From positions 434,001 through 498,000 of the forward strand of contig NZ_JBBYXK010000003.1 of NCBI RefSeq assembly GCF_039655875.1: a stretch of 64,000 nt of DNA, written 5' to 3'. This DNA comes from Emcibacter sp. SYSU 3D8 (GTDB lineage Bacteria; Pseudomonadota; Alphaproteobacteria; SMXS01). Numbering within the stretch: position 1 is the stretch's first letter; each line of letters opens with the position of its first letter. Shown here piece by piece: positions 35,145-45,959 of this stretch. The notes beneath the pieces are model-generated. The model was not told where the DNA came from and did no database searches. It saw only the letters and a program-made list of their open reading frames with translations. Both the position numbers and the translations under genes were made by a program.

Positions 35145-35651
35145 TCATTCGATACGGATGGTGGTAGTGCTCGAAAGCGAGCAATTTGGCATGAAGTTGG
35201 TGCCGTAGACGATCAGGCTGGTGCAATTGTAACTTGCCATGAACTCAGCATCCTGGCCTTGCGCGGAAGTCAGCTTCGTTTTGCAATTACTGTCACTGAC
35301 GCAGGGGGCGCCGTTTATCTTCAGGCTGATTGTGCTGAAGTTTCCCTGAGTGAGCCCCGGCGCGGAACCGAAGAGCGCGGTTCTTGTCGATGTCCAAGGC
35401 GTATCGGAGCCGCGGGAAATCGCCAGGGTCCGGCCTGCGACGCGCACGCCCTCGGTCACCTGGATGTAGTTGTTGATCATGATGCCGAACTGGAACATCC
35501 CGATCAGCATCAGGAAAAGAACCGGCGCCAGCAGCGCGAACTCGACAACGGCGGACCCCGTTCTCTCGCGCCGGAAGCGCAGAGCAGACAGGGTCGGTGC
35601 AAGACGCAAACGGGTTCGATTCGTTGCCATCACGTGTGCCGCACGATTCAT
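35145..35651 (-). CDS. tadE: TadE-like minor pseudopilin
   Basis: The protein has 168 residues. A basic N-terminus is followed by the class III pseudopilin-like signature GSAVVEFALLAPVLFLMLIGMF, with E at +5 after the Ser/Ala cut region, and a soluble part with two Cys pairs. It is cleaved by the TadV/CpaA-type peptidase in this system. The start may be ATG 35651 or 35630; neither has a clear ribosome-binding site. tadG follows directly. A sigma70-like promoter lies about 105 bases upstream. Confidence 0.85.
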   Translation of the reverse strand: MNRAAHVMATNRTRLRLAPTLSALRFRRERTGSAVVEFALLAPVLFLMLIGMFQFGIMINNYIQVTEGVRVAGRTLAISRGSDTPWTSTRTALFGSAPGLTQGNFSTISLKINGAPCVSDSNCKTKLTSAQGQDAEFMASYNCTSLIVYGTNFMPNCSLSSTTTIRIE

Positions 35652-36132
35652 TATGCGGCCACAATATTCCTGAATGTCGGCGAAATCTATTAATTACTGA
35701 AGAGCGCGGAATCGCGTCAGGTATACGGCATGCATATCCCTTAAGATGGCGCGGTTGGAAGATTATGCGGGAAATCAAAAATGCGTCAAAAACATGGTAA
35801 AACTTAAGTACTATTTGTTGTAAATAACTAAAAAAAATACCGTGTCCGTATCTTCAGCCATGATAATTGATACATATTTTTAATTAACAAATCGGATAGG
35901 GGAATAGTTTGGTCTTCTATGCTGAGTCAGTACGCCCGCGCCGCGCCACGGGCTGGATTTATTTCAATTTTTATCAATGTATCTGACTAATCTGAAAGGA
36001 TTATGTGCCGTGGAGGGAAAGCCACCTGTTTCGCGCCCCCAGGGTCGGCCGGTGCGGCATGAGGGCGGGTCGGCGCTTTCTAGGCCGAGGAAGTCAGGCT
36101 AGTGTGTTGGTCCAACGAGGAGCGGGGCGACG
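35652..36132. other. AT-rich divergent intergenic region between tadE and the TadD-like gene
   Basis: This 481-base stretch is far richer in A/T than the coding DNA around it, especially 35780-35980. It contains the promoter pair listed for tadE and the palindrome ACTTAAGT near 35802. I see no coding frame with gene-like character and no clear promoter for the plus-strand TadD-like gene. It should hold the regulation of both directions. Confidence 0.55.
35762..35789 (-). promoter_or_regulatory. Candidate sigma70 promoter for tadE-tadG
   Basis: Read on the minus strand, TTGACG (35784-35789) and CATAAT (35762-35767) are 16 bases apart, a near-consensus pair. It lies about 105 bases ahead of the tadE start in an AT-rich region. 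Confidence 0.45.
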
Positions 36133-37572
36133 GTGGCAGTCGAGACGGACGGTTTGGCGAAGAAGTATGTCGGCGCCTGCATTCTGGTGTGGTCGCTGGC
36201 GCTATCCGGTTGCCAGTCCGGCTCTGCGCCGGCCGCGAAAACGCAGGGGCTGCGTCAACCGGACAAAGGGCTGGTCACGGCCACGCTTGCCAGCGCCGCG
36301 GAACGGTCGGGCGATCTGGTGTCGGCGCAGGGCTTCTACGGCCAGCTGATCGCCAGTGGCAATGCCAGTGGACAGATTTACGAGCGGCGGGGCGAGATCC
36401 TGCTGACTCTGGGCGCGCCGAACGAGGCCGCCGCAGTTTTTGCGGCAGCCTTGAAGGCGGGCTACGACAGCCCGATCATCCGGCGGGGAAATGGCCGGGC
36501 CCTTGCATGGCTGTCTCGGCCCGAAGCGGCCCTGGTTCAGTATGATTCGGCGCTGGCCAGCAATCCGCTTGACGTCAAGGCGATGAACGGGCGCGGCGTC
36601 TGCCTTGACATGCTGGGACGCCATGACGCCGCGCAGGCTCAGTACAAGTCAGCCATGGCGCTGGCATCCACGAACCAGTCCATACAGAACAACCAGGCCA
36701 TGTCCTACGCCCTTTCCGGCAAGGTGCCGGAGGCGATCGATATCCTGGAGCGCATTTATGCCTCCGGCACCTCGACCATTCAGCACCGGCAGAATCTTGC
36801 GCTGCTCTATGGGCTGCTCGGCAAGACGGAAAAGGCTCAGGCGCTGGCCAGCCAGGACCTGTCGCCCGATGACGTGGCCAGCAACATGGCAACCTATGCA
36901 ACCATGCAGGTGCTGTTCGATGCCGAACAGAGCACATCGGTGGCAATGTCGCAGTCTGCATCGCCTGCGGCTGCGGCCGTTTCCGCGCCCGCCCGACCAA
37001 CGGCCGCAACGCCGGAAGCCAAGCCGTCGGGTCAGGTGGCGGCACAGCCCATGCCGGCTGTGCCAGCCGCGCCACCACCGGCTGCGCCGCCCGACGGCGC
37101 CGCGCCTGCCAGTTCCGAAAAGGCGGTCGAGGCCGCGGCGCCGCCTGCTCCCCCAGCCCAGGCATCGACCTCCTCACAGGCTGCCGGATCACCGGCATCT
37201 CCTGCAACGGTAGCCGAGGCTGGCCCCACGGCACCCGTGGCTGCTCCTGCGGCGCAATCGGAGCGGAAGTCCCAGCCCGTGCGAGTGAGGCAACCCTGGG
37301 TCGTCGACCTGGGTGTATTCGAAACCGATGTGGCGGCGCGCGACGTCTGGCAGCAGGTCAGGCAGCAGGCAAAATTCGCCCAGGCAGTGCATTATCTGGA
37401 ACCGGAAGGGATCGGAAGACGGCTGCTGGCGGGGCCATTCTGGGGGGACGAGGATGCACGCGGCGCCTGCCTGGCGGTTCGCGGTGCGGGATTGGCATGT
37501 GAGCCGCGGCAGGCTTCGGCTGTCAGGACCGAGAGTGCAGATCCGCCGCCGGCCGATTCCGGCCAGCCCTGA
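36133..37572 (+). CDS. tadD: TadD-like TPR lipoprotein fused to a C-terminal SPOR domain
   Basis: The protein has 479 residues. A GTG start at 36133 is preceded by GAGGAG. The N-terminus is a lipoprotein signal with lipobox LSGC (Cys near residue 27). TPR repeats follow from about 45 to 260 (SGDLVSAQGFYGQLI, GRGVCLDMLGRHDAAQAQY, NQAMSYALSGKVPEAIDIL). A Pro/Ala-rich linker (about 275-380) leads to a SPOR-like domain (VVDLGVFETDVAARDVW ... RRLLAGPFWGDEDARGACLAV). TadD proteins help the CpaC secretin assemble. The SPOR part would bind denuded peptidoglycan at division sites. It converges with tadC, 10 bases apart. Confidence 0.82.
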   Translation: MAVETDGLAKKYVGACILVWSLALSGCQSGSAPAAKTQGLRQPDKGLVTATLASAAERSGDLVSAQGFYGQLIASGNASGQIYERRGEILLTLGAPNEAAAVFAAALKAGYDSPIIRRGNGRALAWLSRPEAALVQYDSALASNPLDVKAMNGRGVCLDMLGRHDAAQAQYKSAMALASTNQSIQNNQAMSYALSGKVPEAIDILERIYASGTSTIQHRQNLALLYGLLGKTEKAQALASQDLSPDDVASNMATYATMQVLFDAEQSTSVAMSQSASPAAAAVSAPARPTAATPEAKPSGQVAAQPMPAVPAAPPPAAPPDGAAPASSEKAVEAAAPPAPPAQASTSSQAAGSPASPATVAEAGPTAPVAAPAAQSERKSQPVRVRQPWVVDLGVFETDVAARDVWQQVRQQAKFAQAVHYLEPEGIGRRLLAGPFWGDEDARGACLAVRGAGLACEPRQASAVRTESADPPPADSGQP

Positions 37573-37582
37573 GGCCCGGAAG

Positions 37583-38560
37583 CTAGAACGCGTCGAGCGA
37601 CTTGATGACGGCCGGTCCCAGCAGCACCGCGAACAGCGACGGCAGGATGAACACCACCAGCGGTACGGTCAGGATGGCGGGCAAGCGCGCGGCTTTGGCT
37701 TCCGCCTTGAGCATGCGCTGTTCCCGGAAATCGCTTGCGAGGACGCGGAACGACTGTCCGAGCGGTGTGCCGTACCGTTCCGTCTGGCCGAGCGTGTTGA
37801 CCACGGATTCGATGGACGTGGTGCCGGTCCGGTGCAGCATGTTGTCCAACGCCTCCTGCCGACGGGGCAGGATGTTCAACTCGACCGAGGTCAGCATCAG
37901 CTCGTCGGCAAGCACCGGATGGCTTTGGCCGATTTCGCCCGATACCCGCTGAAACGAGGCATCGAGTCCCAGTCCGGCCTCGGTACACACCACCATGAGG
38001 TCAAGCGCATCGGGCAGCGCGCGGTCGAGCTTTTCCTTGCGCTTCTTGACGACCCATCCGACCACCCATTCCGGCAGCTTGAACCCGAGGAACGCAAACA
38101 GGACGAGCCCGCCCAGCTTGACGATCTGCGGCCTGTCATGCAGCGCCGGCACCGTGTTGTAGAGCAGGAAGGCGATGACCACCCCGACCAGCGGCATAAT
38201 GGCGCAAATGAAGATATAGATGCCCAGCGCCTCGGTGGACCGCCACCCGGCCTGGGAGAGAAATCGGCGGGTCTTGGTCGCCTGTTCGGTCTGGGCGCGG
38301 CGCAGGTTCGAACCCAGGCGGTTGAACAAGCTGACGGTCTGGAACTGGCGGCGCACCGAGCTCTTTGCCTGGGCTGCGGTCTCGCGCCGGTAGACCGAAT
38401 CCTTGTGGCTCGCCATCTCCCGCATGCGCTTGGACAGGTGGTCTCGCTCGATCAGGTTCACCCAGACCAGGAAGACCGCCGCCATGATGACCACCATGGC
38501 GCCCACGGCAGCCAGTTCGGTGCCCGAGGCATTGGCGAAGAAGTTGCTGATGGCGTTCAA
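37583..38560 (-). CDS. tadC: Tad pilus inner-membrane platform protein TadC
   Basis: The protein has 325 residues, with a hydrophobic helix at the N-terminus, two more in the middle and one at the C-terminus around a GspF-like T2SSF domain (ALPDALDLMVVCTEAGLGLDASF, ELNILPRRQEALDNM). The start is a TTG at 38560 that overlaps the tadB stop (TTGA); no better ATG precedes the first helix. With TadB it forms the platform on which the CpaF motor acts. It is the last gene of the flp-to-tadC run. Confidence 0.9.
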   Translation of the reverse strand: MNAISNFFANASGTELAAVGAMVVIMAAVFLVWVNLIERDHLSKRMREMASHKDSVYRRETAAQAKSSVRRQFQTVSLFNRLGSNLRRAQTEQATKTRRFLSQAGWRSTEALGIYIFICAIMPLVGVVIAFLLYNTVPALHDRPQIVKLGGLVLFAFLGFKLPEWVVGWVVKKRKEKLDRALPDALDLMVVCTEAGLGLDASFQRVSGEIGQSHPVLADELMLTSVELNILPRRQEALDNMLHRTGTTSIESVVNTLGQTERYGTPLGQSFRVLASDFREQRMLKAEAKAARLPAILTVPLVVFILPSLFAVLLGPAVIKSLDAF

Positions 38561-39569
38561 AAGTCGAATTTCACGATTTTGCTCATCACGAAGAACCCGA
38601 TTCCCAGGCTGCCGCCAGCGAAGTACAGCACCTTGTGACCCGTCGGATCCGTGAACAGCACGTTGATGTAGTCGGGGTTAAGCACCGTCAGCGCGCCGAC
38701 CACCAGGAAGGGCAGGCTGCCGACGATCATCGCCGAGGCGCGGGCCTCGGACGTGAGCGCGTGAATCTTCAGGTGCATCTGCTGCCGCAACCGCAGCAGC
38801 CGCGACAGGTTGGTCAGTGTCTCGCCCAGATTGCCGCCGGTCTCCTGGGTGATCGACAGCGAAATGGCGAGGAACGCGAAGTCGCTGATGCCGATCCGCT
38901 TCACTGAGCGGGCAAAGGCTTCGTCGAGCGGGATGCCGATGCGCATCTGATCGCTGATCTTGGTGAATTCGACAGCGGCCGGACCCTTGAGGTCGCGGGA
39001 GATCGCAAAGATCGCCTCGGACACCGGCAGTCCCGATTTGACGCTGCGGACGATCAGGTCGATGGCATCGGGCAGGTCCTTCAGGAAGCGCTTGGCGCGC
39101 TTCTTGCCGGCCGAGGAGACAAAATAGCTCGGCAGCGCAATGCCAATGGCAATCGCCGCCAGCAGTGCCAGCACCAGGGGGATTTTCAGCATCACCGCAA
39201 ACAGCAGTAACGCGAACAGCGACAGGCAGGCGGCGATGATCAGCATGGTCGACACGCTGATATTGAGGCCCGCGCGCTCCAGTCTCAGGGTCAGCAGATC
39301 GATATTCGGCAATATCGAGCCAATTCCACCGCCCTGTGCAGCCTTCGAGGCGCGGCGCTGGTTGGCGGCGGCCTTCAGGGTGGGCAGCGACGGATCGGTC
39401 TTCTTGCCGGAACCTGTTACGGGCAATCCGCCGGTAGCGGCCACCTGGGACAGGCGCTTCTGCAGCCTGCGTTCGTCTGCGGAGCCGATGGCCATCAGCA
39501 ACAGCGTCACCAGGATCGCGACGCCGGCGCCAAGGATCACAAAGAGAGAATTCGCCTGCAGGAATTCAA

Positions 39570-39573
<4 letters not shown>
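38557..39573 (-). CDS. tadB: Tad pilus inner-membrane platform protein TadB
   Basis: The protein has 338 residues with an N-terminal helix, two central helices and a C-terminal pair. Its T2SSF domain has LPDAIDLIVRSVKSGLPVSEA and DEAFARSVKRIGISDFAFLA. Its start overlaps the cpaF stop (ATGA) and its stop overlaps the tadC TTG, so the three are translationally coupled. It is the second half of the Tad assembly platform. Confidence 0.92.
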
Positions 39574-41024
<1,451 letters not shown>

Positions 41025-41030
41025 GGCTGG

Positions 41031-42272
41031 TTACTTCCTGAAGCGTGCAAGGAGCGATTTCATCAGAGGCGCCGGCTGCTGGGTCTTCGGGCCCGGTCCC
41101 GCCAGCCGCTCGGCCAGCTGCTCGATGACCCGGGCGGCCGGCCCGCCGGACTCGATCAACGGCCGGCCCAGATTGGCGGCGTTGAGCAACGCGTTGGGCT
41201 CGAAGTTGATCCGATAATCTACCTTGCGGCCCAGACCCTTCTCGAACTCGGCTATCGGTATCTCGGCCTTCGGATTTTCGCCGATCCGGTTGACGATCAT
41301 GATGATCTGGGCGCCTGGATTGTTCTCGCGCACGAACTTGAGCAGCCGTACGGCATCGCGCATGCCGGCAAGCGACAGGTCGGACGAGATCACGACCACG
41401 CTCGAGAGCTGCACCGCCCGGTAGGCCAGATCGGAAAGTGAGCGCGGGATGTCGATAAGCACGAAATGGAAGATCGAGCGCAACTCGCTCATCAGCGCAT
41501 CGACCGCCAGTGGATCGCTGGTGTTGGTCGAGCGCGACATGTTCTCTTCGCCGCCGATGACAAACAGCCGGTCGCCGCAGGGGCTCATCACCCGTTCGAG
41601 AAACAGGCTGTCGATGCGGTCGGACTGTTGCAGGGCGTCGGCCAGGCCTTCATGAACGTTGGCGCCCATCGAGAGACCGAGATTGCCGAAATGCAGGTCG
41701 AGGTCGACCATGGCGACCTTGCGTTTGGCGCTTTGTGAAATCGCGCGGCCGCAATTGCTCACCAGTGTCGTCGTGCCCGCGCCGCCCCGGGCGCCGATGA
41801 ACGAGATAACCTTGCCGGTGCGGCCCATGGTCGAAATGCTGGTGGCGGCATCCTGCAGGCTGTTGATCGAGCGCAGCAGCACGTCACGGTCGATGGGCTT
41901 CACCAGATAGTCGGCGGCGCCCATGCTGAGCAGATCACGGAAAAGGGTGACGTCGTTGTCCGAGCCGAGGGCGATGAACCGGGTGCCGAGTTCGCAGACA
42001 TCGGCCAGCTTGACCACCTCCTCGATCGGATCGGCGGAGCCGTCGATATCGACGATCAGCAGGCGGGGCGAATGCATGCGTTCCAGAAAAACGCGGGCTT
42101 GCTCCATGGAACCCCGACGTACCAGATCATCGGGCAGCAGGAGCGATTCCGCGATTTCGCGGACGACGGCCTCGCTCATGTCATCGGTCACGAATGCCAG
42201 AAACGGGTCCCTCTGGGACGAGCCTTGCTTATCGTCCGGGGCGGTGGTCGACATATTGAGTGGTCCGTTCAT
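41031..42272 (-). CDS. cpaE: Tad pilus localisation ATPase (CpaE/TadZ)
   Basis: The protein has 413 residues. The N-terminus is receiver-like (LLIVDIDGSADP, SMGAADYLVKPID). The C-terminus is a MinD/ParA-like ATPase whose P loop reads FIGARGGAGTTTL: it keeps GG.GTT but has Arg in place of the signature Lys of deviant Walker A boxes. DLDLHFGNLGLSMG and VLIDIPRSLSD follow. CpaE homologues place the pilus at the cell pole. The start could be ATG 42272 or 42254; no ribosome-binding site decides. It is 28 bases downstream of the cpaD stop. Confidence 0.9.
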   Translation of the reverse strand: MNGPLNMSTTAPDDKQGSSQRDPFLAFVTDDMSEAVVREIAESLLLPDDLVRRGSMEQARVFLERMHSPRLLIVDIDGSADPIEEVVKLADVCELGTRFIALGSDNDVTLFRDLLSMGAADYLVKPIDRDVLLRSINSLQDAATSISTMGRTGKVISFIGARGGAGTTTLVSNCGRAISQSAKRKVAMVDLDLHFGNLGLSMGANVHEGLADALQQSDRIDSLFLERVMSPCGDRLFVIGGEENMSRSTNTSDPLAVDALMSELRSIFHFVLIDIPRSLSDLAYRAVQLSSVVVISSDLSLAGMRDAVRLLKFVRENNPGAQIIMIVNRIGENPKAEIPIAEFEKGLGRKVDYRINFEPNALLNAANLGRPLIESGGPAARVIEQLAERLAGPGPKTQQPAPLMKSLLARFRK

Positions 42273-42300
42273 TTCAATTGCGACGAAGCTAGTTCAGTTT

Positions 42301-42999
42301 CTACTCCACGCCCGAGGTCGTAGACAGGGTCTTGAGTTCCTTCACTTTGTCGGTGCGATAGCGTTGAACCGCGCCGACCTCCCTGTAACCGGCGCTCTCG
42401 CCGAGCGTGCGTCCACCATCCAGGTCGCGGGGGTCGGCGAGCATCAAACCGAAATTATACTCGTTTGAGCAGCCCATCTTGCGGATGTTGACCGGTTCGT
42501 CACTCCATTCCATCAAGCCGTTGTCCCGCTGGATCTCATGGCTGCAATCGGGCAACACGATCGTGTAGCGCTGGATGATCACCTCAAGCAGGTCGCCCGA
42601 ACCGGGAGTCTCGATGATCTCGACACGCGACGGGGTGTAGCCGCCGGCGAGGAAGCTGCCCCGAAGGGCATCGGCGATGGCCGCATTCCGGCCCGGACCG
42701 GCGAGGGTCGACGTCCGAATTTCGATATGATCGCCATCGGCTTCGCCATTCGAGGCGAGGAACCTGTTCAATCCGTCGATCTGGGCGCGGGTCAGCGCCG
42801 TCTGTCCCCGGCCAAGCTCCAGCCGGTAGGCCAGGGAATTCAGCGTGACGGTCGAGCGTGGTGGCGTGTCCAGATAGCCCGTGCGGGGCGGCATGTAGTT
42901 GTTATTGGTGCCGCAGGCCGCCAGCATGGCGACGCCGGCCACCATGCCAAGGGTGAGGCAGGCCGAGCGAAGGGCAAAGGCGGGGCGGTAAAGCGTCAT
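42301..42999 (-). CDS. cpaD: Tad pilus outer-membrane lipoprotein CpaD
   Basis: This 232-residue lipoprotein has its lipobox LAAC near residue 29 and CpaD family features: a DHIEIRTSTLAGPGRN central part and a C-terminal pair of Cys (DCSHEI, MGCSNEYNFGLMLADPRDL). ATG 42999 is used because GGAG precedes it by 8 bases; a GTG at 43008 overlaps the cpaC stop. CpaD is needed for the secretin channel to form. Confidence 0.9.
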   Translation of the reverse strand: MTLYRPAFALRSACLTLGMVAGVAMLAACGTNNNYMPPRTGYLDTPPRSTVTLNSLAYRLELGRGQTALTRAQIDGLNRFLASNGEADGDHIEIRTSTLAGPGRNAAIADALRGSFLAGGYTPSRVEIIETPGSGDLLEVIIQRYTIVLPDCSHEIQRDNGLMEWSDEPVNIRKMGCSNEYNFGLMLADPRDLDGGRTLGESAGYREVGAVQRYRTDKVKELKTLSTTSGVE

Positions 43000-43004
43000 G
43001 TCAA

Positions 43005-44423
43005 TCACTCCACCATGAAGCCAACGGGACCGGCGATCCGGCTGCTGGCAGCGGCCTTGAGGTCGGGTTGAGCGCCGGAATCGGCAAGTTTTTTCTTCAG
43101 CAGGCTTTCGAACTGAAAATCGGACATGGGGCGGTCCGTCGGCGTCAGGGGCTTCTTGCCCGCGCCAATGGGCCGGACCAGATACGGCGTGGCGATGATC
43201 ACCAGTTCGGTTTCATTGGCCTGGTAATTCCGCGACTGGAACAGCTTTCCCAGGATCGGCAGGTCCGACAGGCCCGGCACCTTGTCGATGCTGTTGGCGA
43301 TACGGTTCTGCATCAGGCCGCCGATGATGAAGCTTTGGCCGCTGGCCAATTCGATCGTCGTGTCTGCGCGCCGCGTGATCAGGCCGGGAATGCGGTAGCC
43401 ATCAAGGATGATCGCGCCGGCGTCGCTCAGTTCGCTGACCTCGGGCCGGAGATGCAGGCTGATCCTGTCGCCGGACAACACGGTTGGCGTGAAGGCAAGG
43501 CTCACGCCATAGGACTTGAACTCGATGCCGATGGTGCTGCCACCGGCGCCACTGTTGCTGTCGACGCTGACCGGAATCGGGAACTCGCCGCCGGCCAGGA
43601 ACGACGCGGTCTCGCCCGAGATCGCGGTCAGGTTCGGCTCTGCAAGCAGCGACACGAGCCCTTCCTGTTCCAGGGCGTCGATGGTCGTCTCGAGCGACAC
43701 AGGCCCGATTTGCTGGGCGAAGTCGATGACCTGGCTTCCTGCGCTGGTTACTGACGGGCGCAGCGCCTGGATGTTGAACTGCGTGTTGCCGGTAAGGTCG
43801 GTTGCCGACCACGATACGCCGAGCGCCCGAACCACTTCCTTCGACACTTCGGCGAACCGCACGCGCAGATTGACCTGGGTGGGCGCTGTCACGGCGATCC
43901 GGTTCAGCACGGTTTCCTTGTCGCCGAGGAACTTCTCGGTGACGTTCTGGATATCCTCGGCTTCCTGCGGTTCCTCGACGCTGCCCTCGAGGATGATGCC
44001 GCCGTCAACGGACGAGACGCTGATTTGCGCGTCCGGAGCAATCCGCTTGATCAGGCTCTCGAGCTGGGATCGGTCGTGGGTGACGTGAATCGTCACGTTG
44101 AGCAGCGTCTTGTCATTTTCGTCGAGCACCATCAGCGTGGTGTCGCCCAGCTTCTTGCCGTAGACGAAAATCGATTTCTGCGAGCGGCTTTCCACATCTG
44201 CGATCGTCGGGTCGGCGACGAATACCGTGACCGCCGGCCGGCTGACACGCACCATCGTGCCCTTGTGGACGCTGACCTCGAGGGTCGATGTCGATGGGTC
44301 GGCGTCGGCCGATGCCGGAGCAGACAGCGCAAGTGCCGATATAACAATCACCTGAACCAGGCGCGCACTGCGACGCCTGAAAACCGGGCCCATCCATGGG
44401 AAGCCCCTGGCAGTGATCGACAT
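43005..44423 (-). CDS. cpaC: Tad pilus secretin CpaC (RcpA)
   Basis: The protein has 472 residues. A signal peptide (cut near ASADADP) comes first, then the RcpA N-terminal domain (LEVSVHKGTMVRVSRPAVTVFVADP) and a BON-like part (VNVT... SVDGGIILEGSV). The secretin core follows (VNLRVRFAEVSKEVVRALG, VSLLAEPNLTAISGETASFLAGGEFPIPV, FIIGGLMQNR, PGLSDLPILGKLFQS). It makes the outer-membrane pore for the pilus. ATG 44423 follows an AGGGGGG stretch; the frame also begins at a TTG one codon earlier. Confidence 0.95.
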   Translation of the reverse strand: MSITARGFPWMGPVFRRRSARLVQVIVISALALSAPASADADPSTSTLEVSVHKGTMVRVSRPAVTVFVADPTIADVESRSQKSIFVYGKKLGDTTLMVLDENDKTLLNVTIHVTHDRSQLESLIKRIAPDAQISVSSVDGGIILEGSVEEPQEAEDIQNVTEKFLGDKETVLNRIAVTAPTQVNLRVRFAEVSKEVVRALGVSWSATDLTGNTQFNIQALRPSVTSAGSQVIDFAQQIGPVSLETTIDALEQEGLVSLLAEPNLTAISGETASFLAGGEFPIPVSVDSNSGAGGSTIGIEFKSYGVSLAFTPTVLSGDRISLHLRPEVSELSDAGAIILDGYRIPGLITRRADTTIELASGQSFIIGGLMQNRIANSIDKVPGLSDLPILGKLFQSRNYQANETELVIIATPYLVRPIGAGKKPLTPTDRPMSDFQFESLLKKKLADSGAQPDLKAAASSRIAGPVGFMVE

Positions 44424-44464
44424 CAAATGTGGCCCCCCTCTGATGTTATTAGTTTGGCCGGTCT

Positions 44465-45304
44465 CTATTTACTTTCGCCACCGCGCACGATGGCTGGCGC
44501 GGCAGTCCGGTTCTGGCTGCCGATGGCCATTGACGCACCATAGTCCCAAATCACCGTGCGCCCAAGTGTATCTGTATCCGCCTTCTGCACGCTGCGCAGG
44601 CTAAGTGACAGTTTTCCCATGTCTTCCCCGAGTATGAGCATCTCGGCCTGGCGGGGCGTGACCTCCAGTGTGGCGGTGCGGCCGACCACCGGATCCGCGG
44701 GGTCGCTTGACACTTTCTGGTCAAGCGCGATCAGCCGCAGATCGGGGATGAATGTTTCCGTCGCCCGGCGTTCCTTCTCAGCCCCGCTGGCATCGGCAAC
44801 CTTCAACCCCTGGGACAGCAGCACGTCGACGCGGTCACCCGGCATGATCAGGCCGGCGCCGCCCGACGATGCCGAGATGTTGATCGAAATGGCGCGCATG
44901 CCGGGTGCCAGGATTGCCGCCAGGAAACCCTTTTCCCCGGGCTTGATGACCGCGCCTGTAACGATGGGCGCCCCCTTGGCGATGCCGAGACGGACCACGC
45001 TTCCCGAGACCGAGTCCAGCAGCGCGGCAGCCTGTTCGGGGGGCATGTCGTGGGGCTTGTTGGTAAAGGTATCGCTGAGATTTTCTTTCGGCCACTTCTG
45101 CCAGACGATGTCCGTTGGCTGGATCAGCGTACCCGGCGGCAGGTTTGCTGCCGCGACCAGCACGTCAACGGAATCGTTGGCCGGCGCCGCCGCCGTCACA
45201 CCTTGCGAGGGAGGCTGGTCGGATCTGCCCATTCCCAGGAACACCACCACGCCGACCACCGCCAGAATGTTGATCAGCAGGAGGATTGCAAAACGCGCCT
45301 TCAT
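44465..45304 (-). CDS. cpaB: Tad pilus assembly protein CpaB (RcpC)
   Basis: The protein has 279 residues. One N-terminal hydrophobic helix leads into the CpaB/SAF domain (VDVLVAAANLPPGTLIQPTDIVWQKWP) and the RcpC/CpaB domain (MRAISINISASSGGAGLIMPGDRVDVLL). It connects the secretin to the inner-membrane parts in the periplasm. It follows cpaA directly, one base apart. Confidence 0.93.
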   Translation of the reverse strand: MKARFAILLLINILAVVGVVVFLGMGRSDQPPSQGVTAAAPANDSVDVLVAAANLPPGTLIQPTDIVWQKWPKENLSDTFTNKPHDMPPEQAAALLDSVSGSVVRLGIAKGAPIVTGAVIKPGEKGFLAAILAPGMRAISINISASSGGAGLIMPGDRVDVLLSQGLKVADASGAEKERRATETFIPDLRLIALDQKVSSDPADPVVGRTATLEVTPRQAEMLILGEDMGKLSLSLRSVQKADTDTLGRTVIWDYGASMAIGSQNRTAAPAIVRGGESK

Positions 45305-45305
45305 T

Positions 45306-45788
45306 TCAGATGGCCTCCGTTAGAGCAGCTTGCCATGCCGCGATACTGCCCCCAAGGGCGATGGCAACACCATAGGGCACCGTGGGTGCCGCAGGTGTGA
45401 TATTACCAGAATTCCGCGCCGTAAGGTGATGAATTAAAAGGACCGCTAGGGTCACGAAGCCGCCCGCGATCGCCGTGTACAACAGAAACGCCACCATGTG
45501 GCTCAGGCCAACCCACAGACCCATCGCGGCAATCAGTTTGGAGTCGCCTCCACCCATGATATTGAAATAAAACAATAAAAACCCGAGCAGCAACAGGATG
45601 CCCGCGCTGATCAGGCCGGATAGCCAGTCAGCGTGACCGGCCAGGGCGAAGACTATGTATACGAGGATGATCGCGGCAATCGCCGCGTGGGGAATGGTCC
45701 GGGTGCGGATATCGTCGATGGCGCACCAGGCCAACAACCCGAAAAGCGCCGCCAGTGGCACAATCGCTGTGGCGCCGGTGTCAGGCAT
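45306..45788 (-). CDS. cpaA: Flp prepilin peptidase CpaA/TadV
   Basis: This 160-residue protein has about six hydrophobic helices. Two conserved Asp sites of A24A peptidases are visible: AIDDIRTRTIP near the start and the GGGDSK motif (about residues 79-84). It cleaves the leader of Flp and of the TadE/TadF-type pseudopilins. It is separated from flp by a 171-base gap with hairpins (see those entries), which may lower its expression relative to the major pilin. Confidence 0.92.
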   Translation of the reverse strand: MPDTGATAIVPLAALFGLLAWCAIDDIRTRTIPHAAIAAIILVYIVFALAGHADWLSGLISAGILLLLGFLLFYFNIMGGGDSKLIAAMGLWVGLSHMVAFLLYTAIAGGFVTLAVLLIHHLTARNSGNITPAAPTVPYGVAIALGGSIAAWQAALTEAI

Positions 45789-45850
45789 GGGTCAGTGTCC
45801 GCAAGGCGTCATGGGGCCGGCTGCCGGATGGATGATGGCTTGCCAAAAAC

Positions 45851-45879
45851 AAAAAAATCGGCGGCCTGGTTGCGCAGGC
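45851..45879 (-). terminator. Partial terminator/attenuator between flp and cpaA
   Basis: Read on the minus strand, a 5-bp GC stem (GCCTG / CAGGC, loop of 6) is followed after 6 bases by seven Ts and, after one G, five more Ts. It lies between flp and the rest of the pilus operon and would let only part of the transcripts continue. Confidence 0.45.
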
Positions 45880-45916
45880 GCACGACCATTTTCCGGCAAG
45901 CCAACTCCCGCCCGCC

Positions 45917-45943
45917 GCCCTGCCAGTCGTAGGATGGCAGGGC
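45917..45943 (-). other. Strong hairpin just after the flp stop
   Basis: A perfect 9-bp inverted repeat GCCCTGCCA / TGGCAGGGC with a 9-base loop begins 17 bases past the flp stop codon. No T run follows directly, so it fits an mRNA 3' stabiliser as well as a pause site. It could support the high flp transcript level needed for a major pilin. Confidence 0.45.
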
Positions 45944-45959
45944 AGCCGAGGACCGTCGA

